Origin: Mariniphaga sediminis
GTDB taxonomy: Bacteria > Bacteroidota > Bacteroidia > Bacteroidales > Prolixibacteraceae
Length of the DNA stretch: 64,000 nt
NCBI RefSeq assembly: GCF_003573545.1
Contig: NZ_QWET01000007.1
Coordinates: 186,001-250,000, forward strand
Direction of reading: 5' to 3'
The notes under the pieces were generated by a model. It was not told the origin of the DNA. It made no database searches and saw only the letters and a list, made by a program, of their open reading frames with translations. Made by a program: the position numbers and the translations under genes. Of the stretch, positions 18,749-28,112 are shown piece after piece; positions within the stretch are counted from its first letter, which is position 1, and each line of letters begins with the position of its first letter.

Positions 18749-20029
18749 TTAACCTCCAAATCGTTTTCCCCACCACATTTGCAACCGTTCGAGGATTTTC
18801 CCTTCCTGCTGGTTTTTACCAGGCTGGTAAAACCGTTCGTTTTTTATTTCTCCGGGAAGAAAATCCTGCTCCACAAAATTGTTTTGGTAGGAGTGGGCAT
18901 ATTTGTAATCTTTTCCGTAACCGATTTCTTTCATGAGTTTGGTAGGTGCGTTGCGGATGTGCAGGGGAACAGACAGGTTTCCCGTTTTTTGCACCAGCGC
19001 CAAAGCTTCGTTGATGGCCATGTAAGCCGAGTTACTTTTGGGCGAGGTAGCCAGATAAATGGTGCACTCTGAAAGTACAATGCGTGACTCTGGATAGCCA
19101 ATCTGATGCACCGCATCGAATGTGCTTTGGGCCAGAAGCAATGCGTTGGGATTAGCCAGCCCGATGTCTTCGGCGGCGAGGATGAGTAGCCGCCGGGCAA
19201 TAAATTTGACATCTTCACCGCCTTCTATCATGCGGGCCAGCCAGTAAACTGCCGCATCCGGATCGCTGCCGCGCACACTCTTTATAAAGGCTGAGATAAT
19301 GTCATAGTGCATTTCGCCCTGCTTGTCGTACATCGCAAGGTTTTTTTGCAGGCAGGCTGTCACTTTTTCGTCGGTAATCCCGATGGCATTCCCGCTTTCT
19401 GAAAAAACTACCAGTTCCAGCACATTCAACAGCTTGCGGGCATCGCCACCTGAGTAGCGCAACAAGGCTCTTTCTTCTTGTATATCAATTTTTTTCTTTT
19501 TAAGCTCTACGTCTTTTTTGATGGCCGTGTCTACCAGTTTTAAAAGTCCTTCTTTGCTAAGAGGCTCCAAAACATAAACCTGACAGCGGGAGAGCAGGGG
19601 AGAGATAACTTCGAACGACGGGTTTTCGGTGGTGGCGCCAATGAGGGTTATGGTTCCGTTTTCCACGGCGCCCAGTAGCGAGTCTTGCTGCGACTTGCTG
19701 AACCGGTGAATTTCGTCGATAAACAGGATGGGATTGGGACGATTGAAAAATTGCTGTTTTTTTGCTTTTTCAATCACCTCGCGCACATCTTTTACCCCCG
19801 AGTTGATGGCGCTGAGAGTATAGAACGGGCGTTCCAGGGTATTGGCAATGATTTTGGCCAAAGTGGTTTTGCCTACGCCCGGTGGTCCCCAAAGAATCAG
19901 TGAGGAGAGGTTGCCCGATTCAATCATTTTACGCAAAACGGCATTTTTCCCTACCAGGTGCTCCTGCCCGATGTAGTCGTCCAGTACTTTGGGCCTCAGT
20001 CGTTCTGCCAGTGGTTGATTTGCAGCCAT
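18749..20029 (-). CDS. rarA: Replication-associated recombination protein A (AAA+ ATPase)
   Basis: A 426-residue AAA+ protein related to clamp-loader ATPases and eukaryotic WRNIP1, acting at stalled replication forks. Walker A is GPPGVGKTTLAK, Walker B LFIDEIHRFSKSQQD, sensor 1 IGATTENPSFEV. The C-terminal MgsA-type domain (LARMIEGGEDVKFIARRLLILAAEDIGLANPNAL) is complete. Followed by yjbQ and iorAB in the same direction. Confidence 0.95.
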   Translation of the reverse strand: MAANQPLAERLRPKVLDDYIGQEHLVGKNAVLRKMIESGNLSSLILWGPPGVGKTTLAKIIANTLERPFYTLSAINSGVKDVREVIEKAKKQQFFNRPNPILFIDEIHRFSKSQQDSLLGAVENGTITLIGATTENPSFEVISPLLSRCQVYVLEPLSKEGLLKLVDTAIKKDVELKKKKIDIQEERALLRYSGGDARKLLNVLELVVFSESGNAIGITDEKVTACLQKNLAMYDKQGEMHYDIISAFIKSVRGSDPDAAVYWLARMIEGGEDVKFIARRLLILAAEDIGLANPNALLLAQSTFDAVHQIGYPESRIVLSECTIYLATSPKSNSAYMAINEALALVQKTGNLSVPLHIRNAPTKLMKEIGYGKDYKYAHSYQNNFVEQDFLPGEIKNERFYQPGKNQQEGKILERLQMWWGKRFGG

Positions 20030-20077
20030 TTTTCCTTCCTTTTACCTGTTCGTAATCTACATTTTTTTCCGCAGGTT

Positions 20078-20085
20078 CAAAGGTA
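20078..20085 (-). promoter_or_regulatory. Bacteroidota -7 box for rarA
   Basis: The minus strand reads TACCTTTG, 49 bp before the rarA ATG. No convincing TTG at the usual distance, so tentative. Confidence 0.4.
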
Positions 20086-20089
20086 GGAT

Positions 20090-20634
20090 ATTTTTTTGTT
20101 TGGTGCCTGCGTGAAAGGGTACGGCACATTTATCTCTCGGACAATATGAATGGCTTTTAAAGATGCATTAAGCTAAATATCCCGGTTGCTAAAGTTAAGA
20201 GATAAGAAAATATGGTTTATCGAAAGGGAACACAGAACCGGCTGCTGGTTGCCAGCTACTCATAATTTATTGCGCGCTGCTAATTTTTTCCTGCTATTTG
20301 AAAAACATAAATTTTATGCTTAGTTTTAACGCGTTAAAAACCAAAGCACTGATTTTAAGGTGTAATATAATACGGAATAGAAAGGCTTGTCGGAGAGACC
20401 GTTTTCTTTACAAAAGGTCCGGCGGCTAGGGGAGTAAGGTGATATGTAACATTGGTAGATATTAAAATTTACCGGATGATTTGTTTTCCCGTTTTGGATA
20501 ATAATCCGGAAGACGCAGGAGTGATTTTATTTGTGTTTGAAGAGTACTTGTAGCTTTTGAAAGAGATAGTTTAAGTGGAAAATATAATATGGTCAGCCGT
20601 AATGGCATAAAATACATAATTAATTAAAGAAACT
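20090..20634. other. Gene-free stretch with a perfect 16-bp palindrome
   Basis: No supported coding frame, tRNA or known RNA family is seen between the rarA promoter and the methyltransferase. The one clear element is TTTTAACGCGTTAAAA at 20324-20339, a perfect palindrome that could be an operator. The 3' half is AT-rich, like the adjacent gene. Possibly the left edge of a small acquired segment. Confidence 0.45.
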
Positions 20635-21393
20635 ATGGCGAATATAGGAGAAGATACAACAAGAAAACTGATTGAAAGTGGAGAAATCAAGCCGGGAATG
20701 AAAATATTGGACTTAGGTTGTGGAGCCGGAAATGTGTCGTTTCTGCTTTCTGATTACATTGGTGCCGACGGAATTATTGTCGGTATAGATAGCAATGAAA
20801 AGGCTATTGAGCGGGCAAAAGAAAGATCGAAAGAATTGGGACTCTCGAATCTGTATTTTTGTGTGGGTGATATAACACAGGATTTCAAAATGGAGCATTC
20901 CAATTTTGACGCAATTATTGTTCGACGTGTATTAATGTATTTGCCCAACCCCCAAAACACAATCGCAGCGGCCATAAAATATTTAAAACCCAACGGAATA
21001 TTTTTAGCGCAAGAAAACAACATTTCACAGACCCCAATTGGTTTGGAATCGATGCCACAGCACAAAAGAATAAATGACCTCATAAGGGAAACGCTTGAAA
21101 AAGAAAATGTAAATTTCAATATGGGGATTGAGTTAAATACAATCTTGACAAACTCGGGATTGAAAGTAGAAAAATTATGGGCAGAAGCTATAGTAAGTAC
21201 ACCAAATCAGCATACAAACTGGGCTTTTTTGGCTCAGAATATGAAAGAGAGAATGTTATCTCATAATGTAATAAACGATGTTTCCGAATTAGAACTTGAA
21301 ACTTTAGACGCAAGACTGACTAAAGAAAGAATGGAAAACAAGAGAACATTTATTACTGATTTGGTTTTTTATGCCATTGCACGGAAAGCGTAA
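20635..21393 (+). CDS. Class I SAM-dependent methyltransferase, substrate unknown
   Basis: A 252-residue soluble methyltransferase. Motif I is KILDLGCGAGNVSFLL (about 24-40), motif II VGIDSNEKAI, the aspartate motif DITQDFK near 84, and motif IV FDAIIVRRVLMYLPNP. The fold core takes up the first 130 residues; the rest is an alpha-helical cap likely to set specificity. Codon use is visibly more AT-rich than the neighbours, and the gene stands alone in a 1.5-kb gap between minus-strand genes, so recent transfer is possible. Small-molecule substrate more likely than protein or RNA; not certain. Confidence 0.8.
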   Translation: MANIGEDTTRKLIESGEIKPGMKILDLGCGAGNVSFLLSDYIGADGIIVGIDSNEKAIERAKERSKELGLSNLYFCVGDITQDFKMEHSNFDAIIVRRVLMYLPNPQNTIAAAIKYLKPNGIFLAQENNISQTPIGLESMPQHKRINDLIRETLEKENVNFNMGIELNTILTNSGLKVEKLWAEAIVSTPNQHTNWAFLAQNMKERMLSHNVINDVSELELETLDARLTKERMENKRTFITDLVFYAIARKA

Positions 21394-21544
21394 AATTAAA
21401 TGTGGTGCAAGCCTGCTTAAAATTGTAACGGTTTGATGAGCCTGAGTTTTGTAATCACTTGATGTGTGAATTCTTGCAGAAAGTCATTAAAGTCAATGTC
21501 ATACGAAAATGGAACAGATCGATAAATAGCTTATAATAATTAGA

Positions 21545-22261
21545 CTATCCCCGCTTCATTGCTTCTTTCCTCAGTTTTTCCGGCATTTTTTCAATGGCAT
21601 ACCGTAAAGCTGTCCGGGGCATGGTATCTTTTTTACTTACAACATAGTCGAAAATTTCTTTTTGGTGTGCCTGGCTTGCCGACTTAAGCATCCAGCCGTA
21701 GCCTTTCTGTACGAGGTCGTCTGCATCGGTTAGCAGGGCACTGGCAATTTCAAGGATGTCGCTCAGAAATTTTCCTTTTCGTGCCGGAATGATGAGGGTC
21801 ACTGCTGCTCCACGGCGTACCCAGCGGTTTTCTGATTTGGTCCAGGTTTTCAGACTGGAAATATAATCCGGGTACATTTCAATAAATTCACCAATGGTAT
21901 GGTTACATAGTGTATCGCACGAAGCCCAGTTGGTAACGTAACTTTTAAGCCAGTTTTCAAATACCTGAAAATCGGTCGGTTCATAGTTTTTATGCAGGAA
22001 ATAGGACCAGTTGCAAGCAATGAACGATTCTTCGAGGTATCCCGATTTCCAAAGTTCTTCGCAAAGCGCAAAAACTGCTGCTTTGTCTAAATCTTTGATA
22101 CCATTAAACTTCTGTTTTGCCATTTTCCCCACCAGTGCTGTTTTGAAACCGTAAGCACGAACCTCTTCCTTGAAAAAACGTTTGCCCGATTGCTGAATTT
22201 TTTCATCGGCGCCGGCCTGTAACTCTCTTCTAATACTGGTTAAGACGTCATGGTTTGTCAT
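21545..22261 (-). CDS. DNA alkylation repair protein, AlkD-like
   Basis: A 238-residue all-alpha HEAT-like repeat protein of the DNA alkylation repair family, in which AlkD removes bulky or cationic alkylated bases. Seen: DKAAVFALCEELWKSGYLEE, the WxxSCDTLCNHTIGEF-like segment (NWASCDTLCNHTIGEFI) and ENRWVRRGAAVTLI. These match the family's conserved Trp and Asp/Arg pocket region. Monocistronic, convergent to nothing; it precedes the rplT terminator. Confidence 0.82.
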   Translation of the reverse strand: MTNHDVLTSIRRELQAGADEKIQQSGKRFFKEEVRAYGFKTALVGKMAKQKFNGIKDLDKAAVFALCEELWKSGYLEESFIACNWSYFLHKNYEPTDFQVFENWLKSYVTNWASCDTLCNHTIGEFIEMYPDYISSLKTWTKSENRWVRRGAAVTLIIPARKGKFLSDILEIASALLTDADDLVQKGYGWMLKSASQAHQKEIFDYVVSKKDTMPRTALRYAIEKMPEKLRKEAMKRG

Positions 22262-22323
22262 GGTTTTGATTTTTTTATATCCAAAATTTAAGGGAGCTTA
22301 GTACCCTCAGAGAAGAAAAGGAT

Positions 22324-22382
22324 ATGCGGTTAGAAACCGCATCACCCCATAAAAAAACCCGGGATTACCCGGGCTTTATTTC
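22324..22382 (-). terminator. Terminator of the thrS-infC-rpmI-rplT operon, with a second hairpin
   Basis: On the minus strand the stem CCCGGG-TAAT-CCCGGG, extended by A/T pairs, is followed by seven T. A second perfect hairpin, ATGCGGTT-AGA-AACCGCAT (22324-22342), lies just beyond. Together they separate rplT from the AlkD-like gene. Confidence 0.85.
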
Positions 22383-22406
22383 TATTTCACCTAAATGTAC
22401 AATTCG

Positions 22407-22751
22407 TTATTTTACTTTGTCAACGATAGCTTTAAATGCTTCAGGTTGGTTCATGGCCAAATCGGCCAGTACTTTCCTGTTGATTTCGATATCGTTTTTC
22501 TTTAACAGTCCCATAAACTGTGAATACGACAACCCTTCAATACGGGCTGCTGCGTTAATACGCTGGATCCACAATGCACGGAACGATCTTTTTTTGGCTT
22601 TCCTGTCGCGGTATGCATACTGCAATCCCTTTTCGTAGGTATTTTTTGCGACTGTCCAAACATTTTTACGCGCTCCGAAATAACCTTTCGTCCTTTTCAG
22701 AATTTTTTTCCTCCGGGCACGTGATGCTGCATGATTTACACTTCTTGGCAT
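22407..22751 (-). CDS. rplT: 50S ribosomal protein L20
   Basis: A 114-residue 23S rRNA-binding protein needed for early 50S assembly. [36 protein letters not shown] is typical. In many bacteria L20 represses its own operon by binding its mRNA. It follows rpmI, in the conserved infC-rpmI-rplT order. Confidence 0.97.
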   Translation of the reverse strand: MPRSVNHAASRARRKKILKRTKGYFGARKNVWTVAKNTYEKGLQYAYRDRKAKKRSFRALWIQRINAAARIEGLSYSQFMGLLKKNDIEINRKVLADLAMNQPEAFKAIVDKVK

Positions 22752-22857
22752 ACTTTTTACTTTTTTGGTTACCGGCGTCCCGCCTGTCAGTTTTCAGGCA
22801 AATACTTTAAAGCACAGCAACCTGGTTAATAACTCTTTTTACTTTATTAAAAGGATT

Positions 22858-23055
22858 TTACTTCATGTTCAACAAAAGCTTCACGTTACTCTCATTGGTC
22901 TTGTCAATGGTAGTCCAATAAGTGAGATTCCGTTTTCTTTTTGTACTTTTTTTAGTCAAAATGTGGCTTTTGTAGGCATGTTTCCTTTTAATTTTCCCTG
23001 TTCCGGTGAGCCTGAAACGTTTTTTGGCGCCGGAATTCGTTTTCATCTTTGGCAT
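22858..23055 (-). CDS. rpmI: 50S ribosomal protein L35
   Basis: A 65-residue basic protein: [33 protein letters not shown] is the L35 signature. It lies between infC and rplT. The gap to rplT is 106 bp, long enough for the mRNA structure through which L20 often regulates these genes. Confidence 0.96.
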   Translation of the reverse strand: MPKMKTNSGAKKRFRLTGTGKIKRKHAYKSHILTKKSTKRKRNLTYWTTIDKTNESNVKLLLNMK

Positions 23056-23091
23056 AATCCTACTTTGTTAAAATGTTATCAAAGAACTGTA

Positions 23092-23652
23092 TTATTTCTT
23101 TTTAGGTGAAATCATCATTGTCATTCGTTTCCCTTCCAGCTTAGGCATCTGTTCTACGGTGCCTATTTCTTCGAGTTCGGTAGCCAGCCTGAGCAGCAAA
23201 ATTTCTCCCTGCTCTTTAAACAAAATCGATCTTCCTTTAAAAAACACGTAGGCTTTAACCTTTGCTCCGTCTTTCAGGAACTTTTCGGCGTGTCTCATTT
23301 TAAACTCGAAGTCGTGTTCATCGGTTTGCGGTCCGAAGCGGATTTCTTTAACCACTACTTTCACCGCTTTGGCTTTCATCTCTTTTTGTTTCTTTTTTTG
23401 CTGGTAAAGAAACTTGGAGTAGTCTGTTATTTTACACACTGGTGGATCTGCTTTAGGCGAAATTTCCACCAAATCCAATTCCAATTCATCGGCCATTTTT
23501 AACGCCTCTCTTAGTGGATAAACACCCTGATTTTCGATGTTTTCGCCTACCAAACGTACCTGAGGTGAGGTAATATTCCTGTTAATCCTGTGTTGCGGCG
23601 CTGTATCCCTTCTCATGAAAGGACGGCCTCCTCCTCTTCTTTTAATAGCTAT
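23092..23652 (-). CDS. infC: Translation initiation factor IF-3, probably starting at ATA
   Basis: A factor that keeps 30S subunits free and checks the start codon. The N-terminal domain ([19 protein letters not shown]) and the C-terminal domain ([36 protein letters not shown]) are complete. The first ATG is at 23616, but a frame open to an in-frame TAG at 23667-23665 adds [12 protein letters not shown]-like sequence, resembling IF-3 N-termini in the phylum. Before it, AGGAGG (23666-23661) stands 8 bp from ATA 23652. IF-3 genes are known to use AUU/AUA/AUC starts for self-regulation. An AGGAGGAGG also precedes the ATG, so 23616 is not excluded. Confidence 0.9.
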   Translation of the reverse strand: MAIKRRGGGRPFMRRDTAPQHRINRNITSPQVRLVGENIENQGVYPLREALKMADELELDLVEISPKADPPVCKITDYSKFLYQQKKKQKEMKAKAVKVVVKEIRFGPQTDEHDFEFKMRHAEKFLKDGAKVKAYVFFKGRSILFKEQGEILLLRLATELEEIGTVEQMPKLEGKRMTMMISPKKK

Positions 23653-23675
23653 AGTAAAATCCTCCTATTATTTAG

Positions 23676-25625
23676 TTAGTTATACAATCCGGATAATTGA
23701 CCTTTCACTTCATCTGCAACAAAACGGGCAAACTCACCGATTTGCTGCAGGCCTATGTCTCCCTCGCCCTGACGGCGTACCGAGACAGTTTCTTCATCCT
23801 TCTCCTTCTCGCCTACAATCAATAAATAAGGTATCCTTTTTAACTCGTTGTCGCGTATCTTTCTGCCAATCTTCTCATTACGATCATCAACGACGGTGCG
23901 AATATCGGAATTATTTAGAATATTTGAAACTTTTTGGGCATATTCATTGTATTTTTCACTGATTGGCAAAACAACGGCCTGTTCCGGAGCCAGCCACAAT
24001 GGGAATTTTCCGGCGGTGTGTTCAATCAGCACAGCAACAAACCTTTCCATCGAGCCGAAGGGCGCACGGTGAATCATTACAGGACGGTGGCGATTGTCGT
24101 CGGCGCCGATGTATTCCAGATTAAATCGTTCCGGCAGGTTGTAATCGACCTGAATGGTTCCGAGCTGCCAGCTGCGACCCAGCGCATCTTTAATCATAAA
24201 ATCGAGTTTGGGACCATAAAAAGCCGCTTCCCCTTTTTCTGTGGTTGTGTTCAATCCTTTTTCTTCACAAGCTTCAATAATGGCCTTTTCAGCCTTGTCC
24301 CAGTTTTCGGCACTTCCAATGTACTTCGCAGGATTTTCCGGATCGCGTAACGAAATCTGCGCCGTATAATCATCAAAACTCAGCGCTTTGAAAATGATAA
24401 AAATAATATCGATTACCTTTTTAAATTCATCTTTTAACTGGTCGGGCCGGCAGAAGATATGCGCATCGTCCTGTGTAAAACCACGCACACGGGTTAGCCC
24501 GTGCAGTTCGCCACTTTGCTCGTAACGATAAACTGTCCCGAATTCGGCCATGCGAAGGGGTAAGTCTTTGTATGAGTGTGGTTTTGCTTTGTAAATTTCA
24601 CAGTGATGCGGGCAATTCATCGGCTTCAATAAATACTCTTCACCCTCAGCGGGTGTTGTAATTGGCTGAAACGAATCTTTCCCGTATTTTTCGTAATGCC
24701 CCGAAGTTTTGTAAAGTTTTACATCGCCAATATGAGGTGTAATCACCTGGTCGTATCCATACATTTTCTGTACCTTTTTCAGAAAATCTTCCAGTTGCAT
24801 TCTCAGCTGGGCACCTTTTGGCAGCCATAAAGGCAGCCCCTGTCCAACTGCTTCTGAAAAAGTAAATAACTCCATCTCTTTGCCAATTTTGCGGTGGTCG
24901 CGTTTTTTGGCTTCTTCCAACATTATGAGGTACTCTTCCAGCATTTTTTGTTTGGGGAAAGTAACCCCGTAAATGCGGGTGAGCATTTTGTTATTTTCAT
25001 TTCCTCTCCAGTAGGCGCCGGCAATGAAGGTTAGTTTAATGGCTTTAATGTATCCTGTATTGGGCAGGTGCGGCCCCCGGCATAAGTCGGTAAAATTGCC
25101 CTGGTTATAAAGGGTAATGGTGCCGTCTTCCAACTCACTAATCAATTCCTGTTTCAGCTCGTCATTTTTCTGCGTGAACATCTCCATCGCATTGCCCTTG
25201 GAAATTTCTTTCCGCACAATGTCATTTTTCTGACGGGCCAGCTCCAGCATTTTTTTCTCTATCTCTTGTAAATCTTTTTCGGCGATCTGCTGTCCGTCAG
25301 GAAGGTCAATATCGTAATAGAAACCGGTATCTACCGTTGGGCCGATACCGAATTTGGTTCCCGGGTAAAAAAACTCGATGGCTTCGGCCATTAAGTGTGC
25401 AGATGAATGCCAGAATGTTTCTTTTCCTTCCCGGTCATCCCAGGTATTCAGTTTAACCGTAGCATCTTTTGTAATTTTCCGTGTTAAATCCCAGGTTTCA
25501 CCATCTACTGTGGCCGATAAAACCTCTTTGGCCAGGCGCGGCGAAATGGACTGTGCTATTTCCAAACTGGTAACCGGATCCGGAAACTCTTTTACACTGC
25601 TATCGGGAAGCGTAATTTTTATCAT
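23676..25625 (-). CDS. thrS: Threonyl-tRNA synthetase
   Basis: A 649-residue class II aminoacyl-tRNA synthetase. Start at ATG 25625 ([18 protein letters not shown], the TGS domain); longer frames run over the promoter. Next come the editing domain ([17 protein letters not shown]; HxxxH type), the catalytic core (motif 2 [35 protein letters not shown], motif 3 [16 protein letters not shown]) and the anticodon-binding domain. Upstream of infC, rpmI and rplT in the usual order. Confidence 0.97.
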   Translation of the reverse strand: MIKITLPDSSVKEFPDPVTSLEIAQSISPRLAKEVLSATVDGETWDLTRKITKDATVKLNTWDDREGKETFWHSSAHLMAEAIEFFYPGTKFGIGPTVDTGFYYDIDLPDGQQIAEKDLQEIEKKMLELARQKNDIVRKEISKGNAMEMFTQKNDELKQELISELEDGTITLYNQGNFTDLCRGPHLPNTGYIKAIKLTFIAGAYWRGNENNKMLTRIYGVTFPKQKMLEEYLIMLEEAKKRDHRKIGKEMELFTFSEAVGQGLPLWLPKGAQLRMQLEDFLKKVQKMYGYDQVITPHIGDVKLYKTSGHYEKYGKDSFQPITTPAEGEEYLLKPMNCPHHCEIYKAKPHSYKDLPLRMAEFGTVYRYEQSGELHGLTRVRGFTQDDAHIFCRPDQLKDEFKKVIDIIFIIFKALSFDDYTAQISLRDPENPAKYIGSAENWDKAEKAIIEACEEKGLNTTTEKGEAAFYGPKLDFMIKDALGRSWQLGTIQVDYNLPERFNLEYIGADDNRHRPVMIHRAPFGSMERFVAVLIEHTAGKFPLWLAPEQAVVLPISEKYNEYAQKVSNILNNSDIRTVVDDRNEKIGRKIRDNELKRIPYLLIVGEKEKDEETVSVRRQGEGDIGLQQIGEFARFVADEVKGQLSGLYN

Positions 25626-25652
25626 GTTTTCTATTACTGTTTTTAAGAGGTG

Positions 25653-25660
25653 CAAAGATA
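25653..25660 (-). promoter_or_regulatory. Bacteroidota -7 box for thrS operon
   Basis: The minus strand reads TATCTTTG, 28 bp before the chosen thrS ATG; this sets thrS to start downstream of it. The leader is too short for a T-box. Confidence 0.55.
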
Positions 25661-25885
25661 ATGATTCATTCGATAAACTCATATTCCGGCTATTTCTCTT
25701 GAACTATTTTTTATGATTTATAAAAATTATTATACGAGAATCTTGTTTTGTGCGAAAAAGAAAGATTTTCGTCTATGATTGTTTCGATTTTTAAATTAAG
25801 AGTGCATTTTGATTATAGTTTGTTATATGTTTAAAGTGATATTTGTTTATTTTGCATTCAAAAACCTAAGATTGTAACAGTTTTA

Positions 25886-26218
25886 ATGTTCGAAGACATG
25901 GATTTAAAAAAACCGCAGGATTGTTCTTCAGCCGGGGACATTCGGGATGAAATTGACAAAATTGATAAGCAAATTATTGTATTGTTTTCGGAACGGCATA
26001 AATACATTGAGGAAATAGTTCGGTTTAAGCAGGATGAGGAGAGTATTGAAGCGAGAGACAGAAAGGAACAGGTAATAGAACAACGCAAAGAATGGGCAGA
26101 AAATCACGGGCTTGATGCTGAGGTGTTTAAAGAAATATACACTCTTCTTATCGAATCAAATATTAAGCATGAGTTAAAAATCCTGAAATCAAAAACAACA
26201 AATAACCAACATGTATAA
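25886..26218 (+). CDS. Chorismate mutase-like (AroQ type) protein
   Basis: A 110-residue helical protein. The pattern IRDEIDKIDKQIIVLFSERHKYIEEIVRFKQ is that of AroQ helix 1, including the Arg and the R/K cluster that hold the substrate, and the helix-2/3 region RKEQVIEQRKEWAENHGLD follows. AroQ proteins turn chorismate into prephenate; the related isochorismate-pyruvate lyases share the fold. It overlaps the aldolase gene by 8 bp. Prephenate dehydratase is 11 kb away. Whether this enzyme feeds PheA or a dedicated route with the aldolase is open. Confidence 0.75.
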   Translation: MFEDMDLKKPQDCSSAGDIRDEIDKIDKQIIVLFSERHKYIEEIVRFKQDEESIEARDRKEQVIEQRKEWAENHGLDAEVFKEIYTLLIESNIKHELKILKSKTTNNQHV

Positions 26219-27161
26219 AAAAGAGATTAAAGTGATGGATTGTACGGTCCGCGATGGTGGACTTATGAACAAATGGCAGTTTAGTGATGAATTTGTACGC
26301 GCTGTTTACAAGGGATGTGTGGAAGCGGGAATCGATTACATGGAAATTGGCTATAAAAGCAGCGAGCGTGCATTTTCGAGAGATGAGGTAGGGCCGTGGA
26401 AATTTTGTGACGACCGGGATATACGCAGGATTGTGGGTGACAACAATACCAATCTGAAACTTTCTGCTATGGCTGATATCGGACGTATCGATACGGAAGA
26501 TATTCCTCCCAAAAGTGAAAGCGTAATTGATATGATACGGGTAGCCTGTTATGTACATCAAATAGATAAAGCCATCTTTCTTGCCGAACATTGTATGGAC
26601 AAAGGGTATGAAACAACCATTAATTTAATGGCAGTGTCGAAGGTAAACGAGCCGGAGTTGGATCAGGCTTTAAACGATTTGAGTCAGTCGAAGGTGCCGA
26701 CCGTTTATGTCGTCGATAGTTTTGGTAGTATGTATTGCGAAAGCGTTGAATACCTTGTTAAAAAATATTTGAAAGCGTTGCCCGGAAAAAAAGTGGGGAT
26801 TCATGCGCACAACAACATGCAGCTGGCTATGTCTAATACGGTTACTTCCCTGATACACGGGGCTACCATGCTTGACGCCACTTTGCTCGGTATGGGACGC
26901 GGGGCAGGCAATTGCCCGATTGAAGTTTTGATTGCATTCCTTAAAAACCCGAAATACAGATTGCTTCCGCTTCTCGATGTTATTCAAAACCAGGTAAAAC
27001 CGTGGCAGGATAAAATAGATTGGGGGTACCATGTTCCTTACCTGATTACAGGCGCCCTGAATGAGCATCCCCGCAGCGCTATGAAGTGGATGGACTCAGA
27101 AAAAAAGGACGATTTTGTTGCGTTTATGAAAGAGATGCACGATTACGAATTGCTCGAATAA
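26211..27161 (+). CDS. HMGL-type aldolase domain protein
   Basis: A 316-residue TIM-barrel enzyme of the HMGL/isopropylmalate synthase/4-hydroxy-2-oxovalerate aldolase superfamily. VMDCTVRDGGLMNKW carries the metal-binding Asp and Arg (DxTxRDGG), HAHNNMQLAMSNT the two metal His residues, and GMGRGAGNCPIEV a further substrate loop. It lacks the C-terminal DmpG communication domain. Substrate unknown. It overlaps the chorismate mutase-like gene by 8 bp, so the pair is very likely co-translated. Similar aldolase-domain proteins are annotated in Bacteroidales without a proven reaction. Confidence 0.78.
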   Translation: MYKKEIKVMDCTVRDGGLMNKWQFSDEFVRAVYKGCVEAGIDYMEIGYKSSERAFSRDEVGPWKFCDDRDIRRIVGDNNTNLKLSAMADIGRIDTEDIPPKSESVIDMIRVACYVHQIDKAIFLAEHCMDKGYETTINLMAVSKVNEPELDQALNDLSQSKVPTVYVVDSFGSMYCESVEYLVKKYLKALPGKKVGIHAHNNMQLAMSNTVTSLIHGATMLDATLLGMGRGAGNCPIEVLIAFLKNPKYRLLPLLDVIQNQVKPWQDKIDWGYHVPYLITGALNEHPRSAMKWMDSEKKDDFVAFMKEMHDYELLE

Positions 27162-27192
27162 TAAATTACTACGAACCAAAACTGAAAACGAA

Positions 27193-27969
27193 TTACTCTT
27201 CTTTTTTCGCTTCCTCCCAGATTTTATCCATCTCAGCCAGACTCATTTCGTGCAGGTTTTTTCCTTTCATGAGGGTTTGACTTTCAAGATAATTAAAACG
27301 TTGAATAAATTTCAGGTTGGTGCGCTCAAGGGCCGCCTCAGGATCGATGTCATAAAGCCGGGCAGCATTCACCATGGCAAAAAAAAGGTCGCCGAATTCA
27401 GCTTCCATTTTATCTTCATCTACTTTATTTATCTCATGACTGAGTTCATTTATTTCCTCTTTAACTTTCTCCCAAACCTGTTCGCGTTTTTCCCAGTCGA
27501 AGCCCACTCCGCTGGCCTTTTCCTGAATGCGGTTGGCTTTTACTAATGCGGGCATGGCAGCAGGCACACCTTCCAGCACCCGTTTATTGCCTCCTTTTTC
27601 TTTCAGCTTGAGTGCTTCCCAGTTTTCTTCCACTTTTTTCGACGAACCATCTACATCGGTGTCTCCAAAAACATGGGGGTGGCGGTAAATCAGCTTTTTG
27701 TTAATGCCTTCCAGTACATCTCCCATATCAAATGCTCCATATTCAGATCCGATTTTGGAATAGAAAACAATATGCAACATCAGGTCGCCCAGTTCTTTTT
27801 TTATTTCGTTCAAATCATTTTTGAGAATAGCGTCGCCTAATTCGTATGTTTCTTCAATGGTCAGTTTGCGCAGCGATTCCAGGGTTTGTTCTTTGTCCCA
27901 CGGGCATTTTTCCCGTAGTTCGTCCATTATCTCAAGCAGTTCTTTAAAAGCTTCAATTTTTCGTTCCAT
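27193..27969 (-). CDS. mazG: Nucleoside triphosphate pyrophosphohydrolase MazG
   Basis: A 258-residue house-cleaning enzyme that hydrolyses abnormal NTPs and may act on (p)ppGpp-linked survival. Two MazG domains are visible, each with the ExxE...D metal-binding pattern: EETYELGDAILKNDLNEIKKELGDLMLHIVF, and later EMEAEFGDLFFAMVNAARL-like residues. Converges with the aldolase gene; its promoter probably lies at 28071-28098. Confidence 0.92.
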   Translation of the reverse strand: MERKIEAFKELLEIMDELREKCPWDKEQTLESLRKLTIEETYELGDAILKNDLNEIKKELGDLMLHIVFYSKIGSEYGAFDMGDVLEGINKKLIYRHPHVFGDTDVDGSSKKVEENWEALKLKEKGGNKRVLEGVPAAMPALVKANRIQEKASGVGFDWEKREQVWEKVKEEINELSHEINKVDEDKMEAEFGDLFFAMVNAARLYDIDPEAALERTNLKFIQRFNYLESQTLMKGKNLHEMSLAEMDKIWEEAKKEE

Positions 27970-28070
27970 TGTTTTCCTTTGGATATTTATTTTAAATGAT
28001 TTTTACATCAGATGGCAATTCCCTTTTCCTGAAAAATCAATTCGACGAAATTAATTATTCTTTAGTACTT

Positions 28071-28098
28071 CAAAGCTATTTGTGCGGGCTTATATCAA
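28071..28098 (-). promoter_or_regulatory. Likely mazG promoter
   Basis: On the minus strand a TTG (28098-28096) is followed after 17 bp by TAGCTTTG (28078-28071), fitting the phylum consensus. It would give a leader of about 100 bases before mazG. Confidence 0.5.
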
Positions 28099-28112
28099 TT
28101 GAATTTGATAGT

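Noticed and set aside
22324-22342. Hairpin ATGCGGTT-AGA-AACCGCAT as a separate regulatory element
   Set aside because: It lies just past the rplT terminator with no gene start nearby; I list it with the terminator instead.
25626-25682. Longer N-terminus for threonyl-tRNA synthetase
   Set aside because: It would place the -7 box TATCTTTG inside the coding region; ATG 25625 begins the normal TGS domain.
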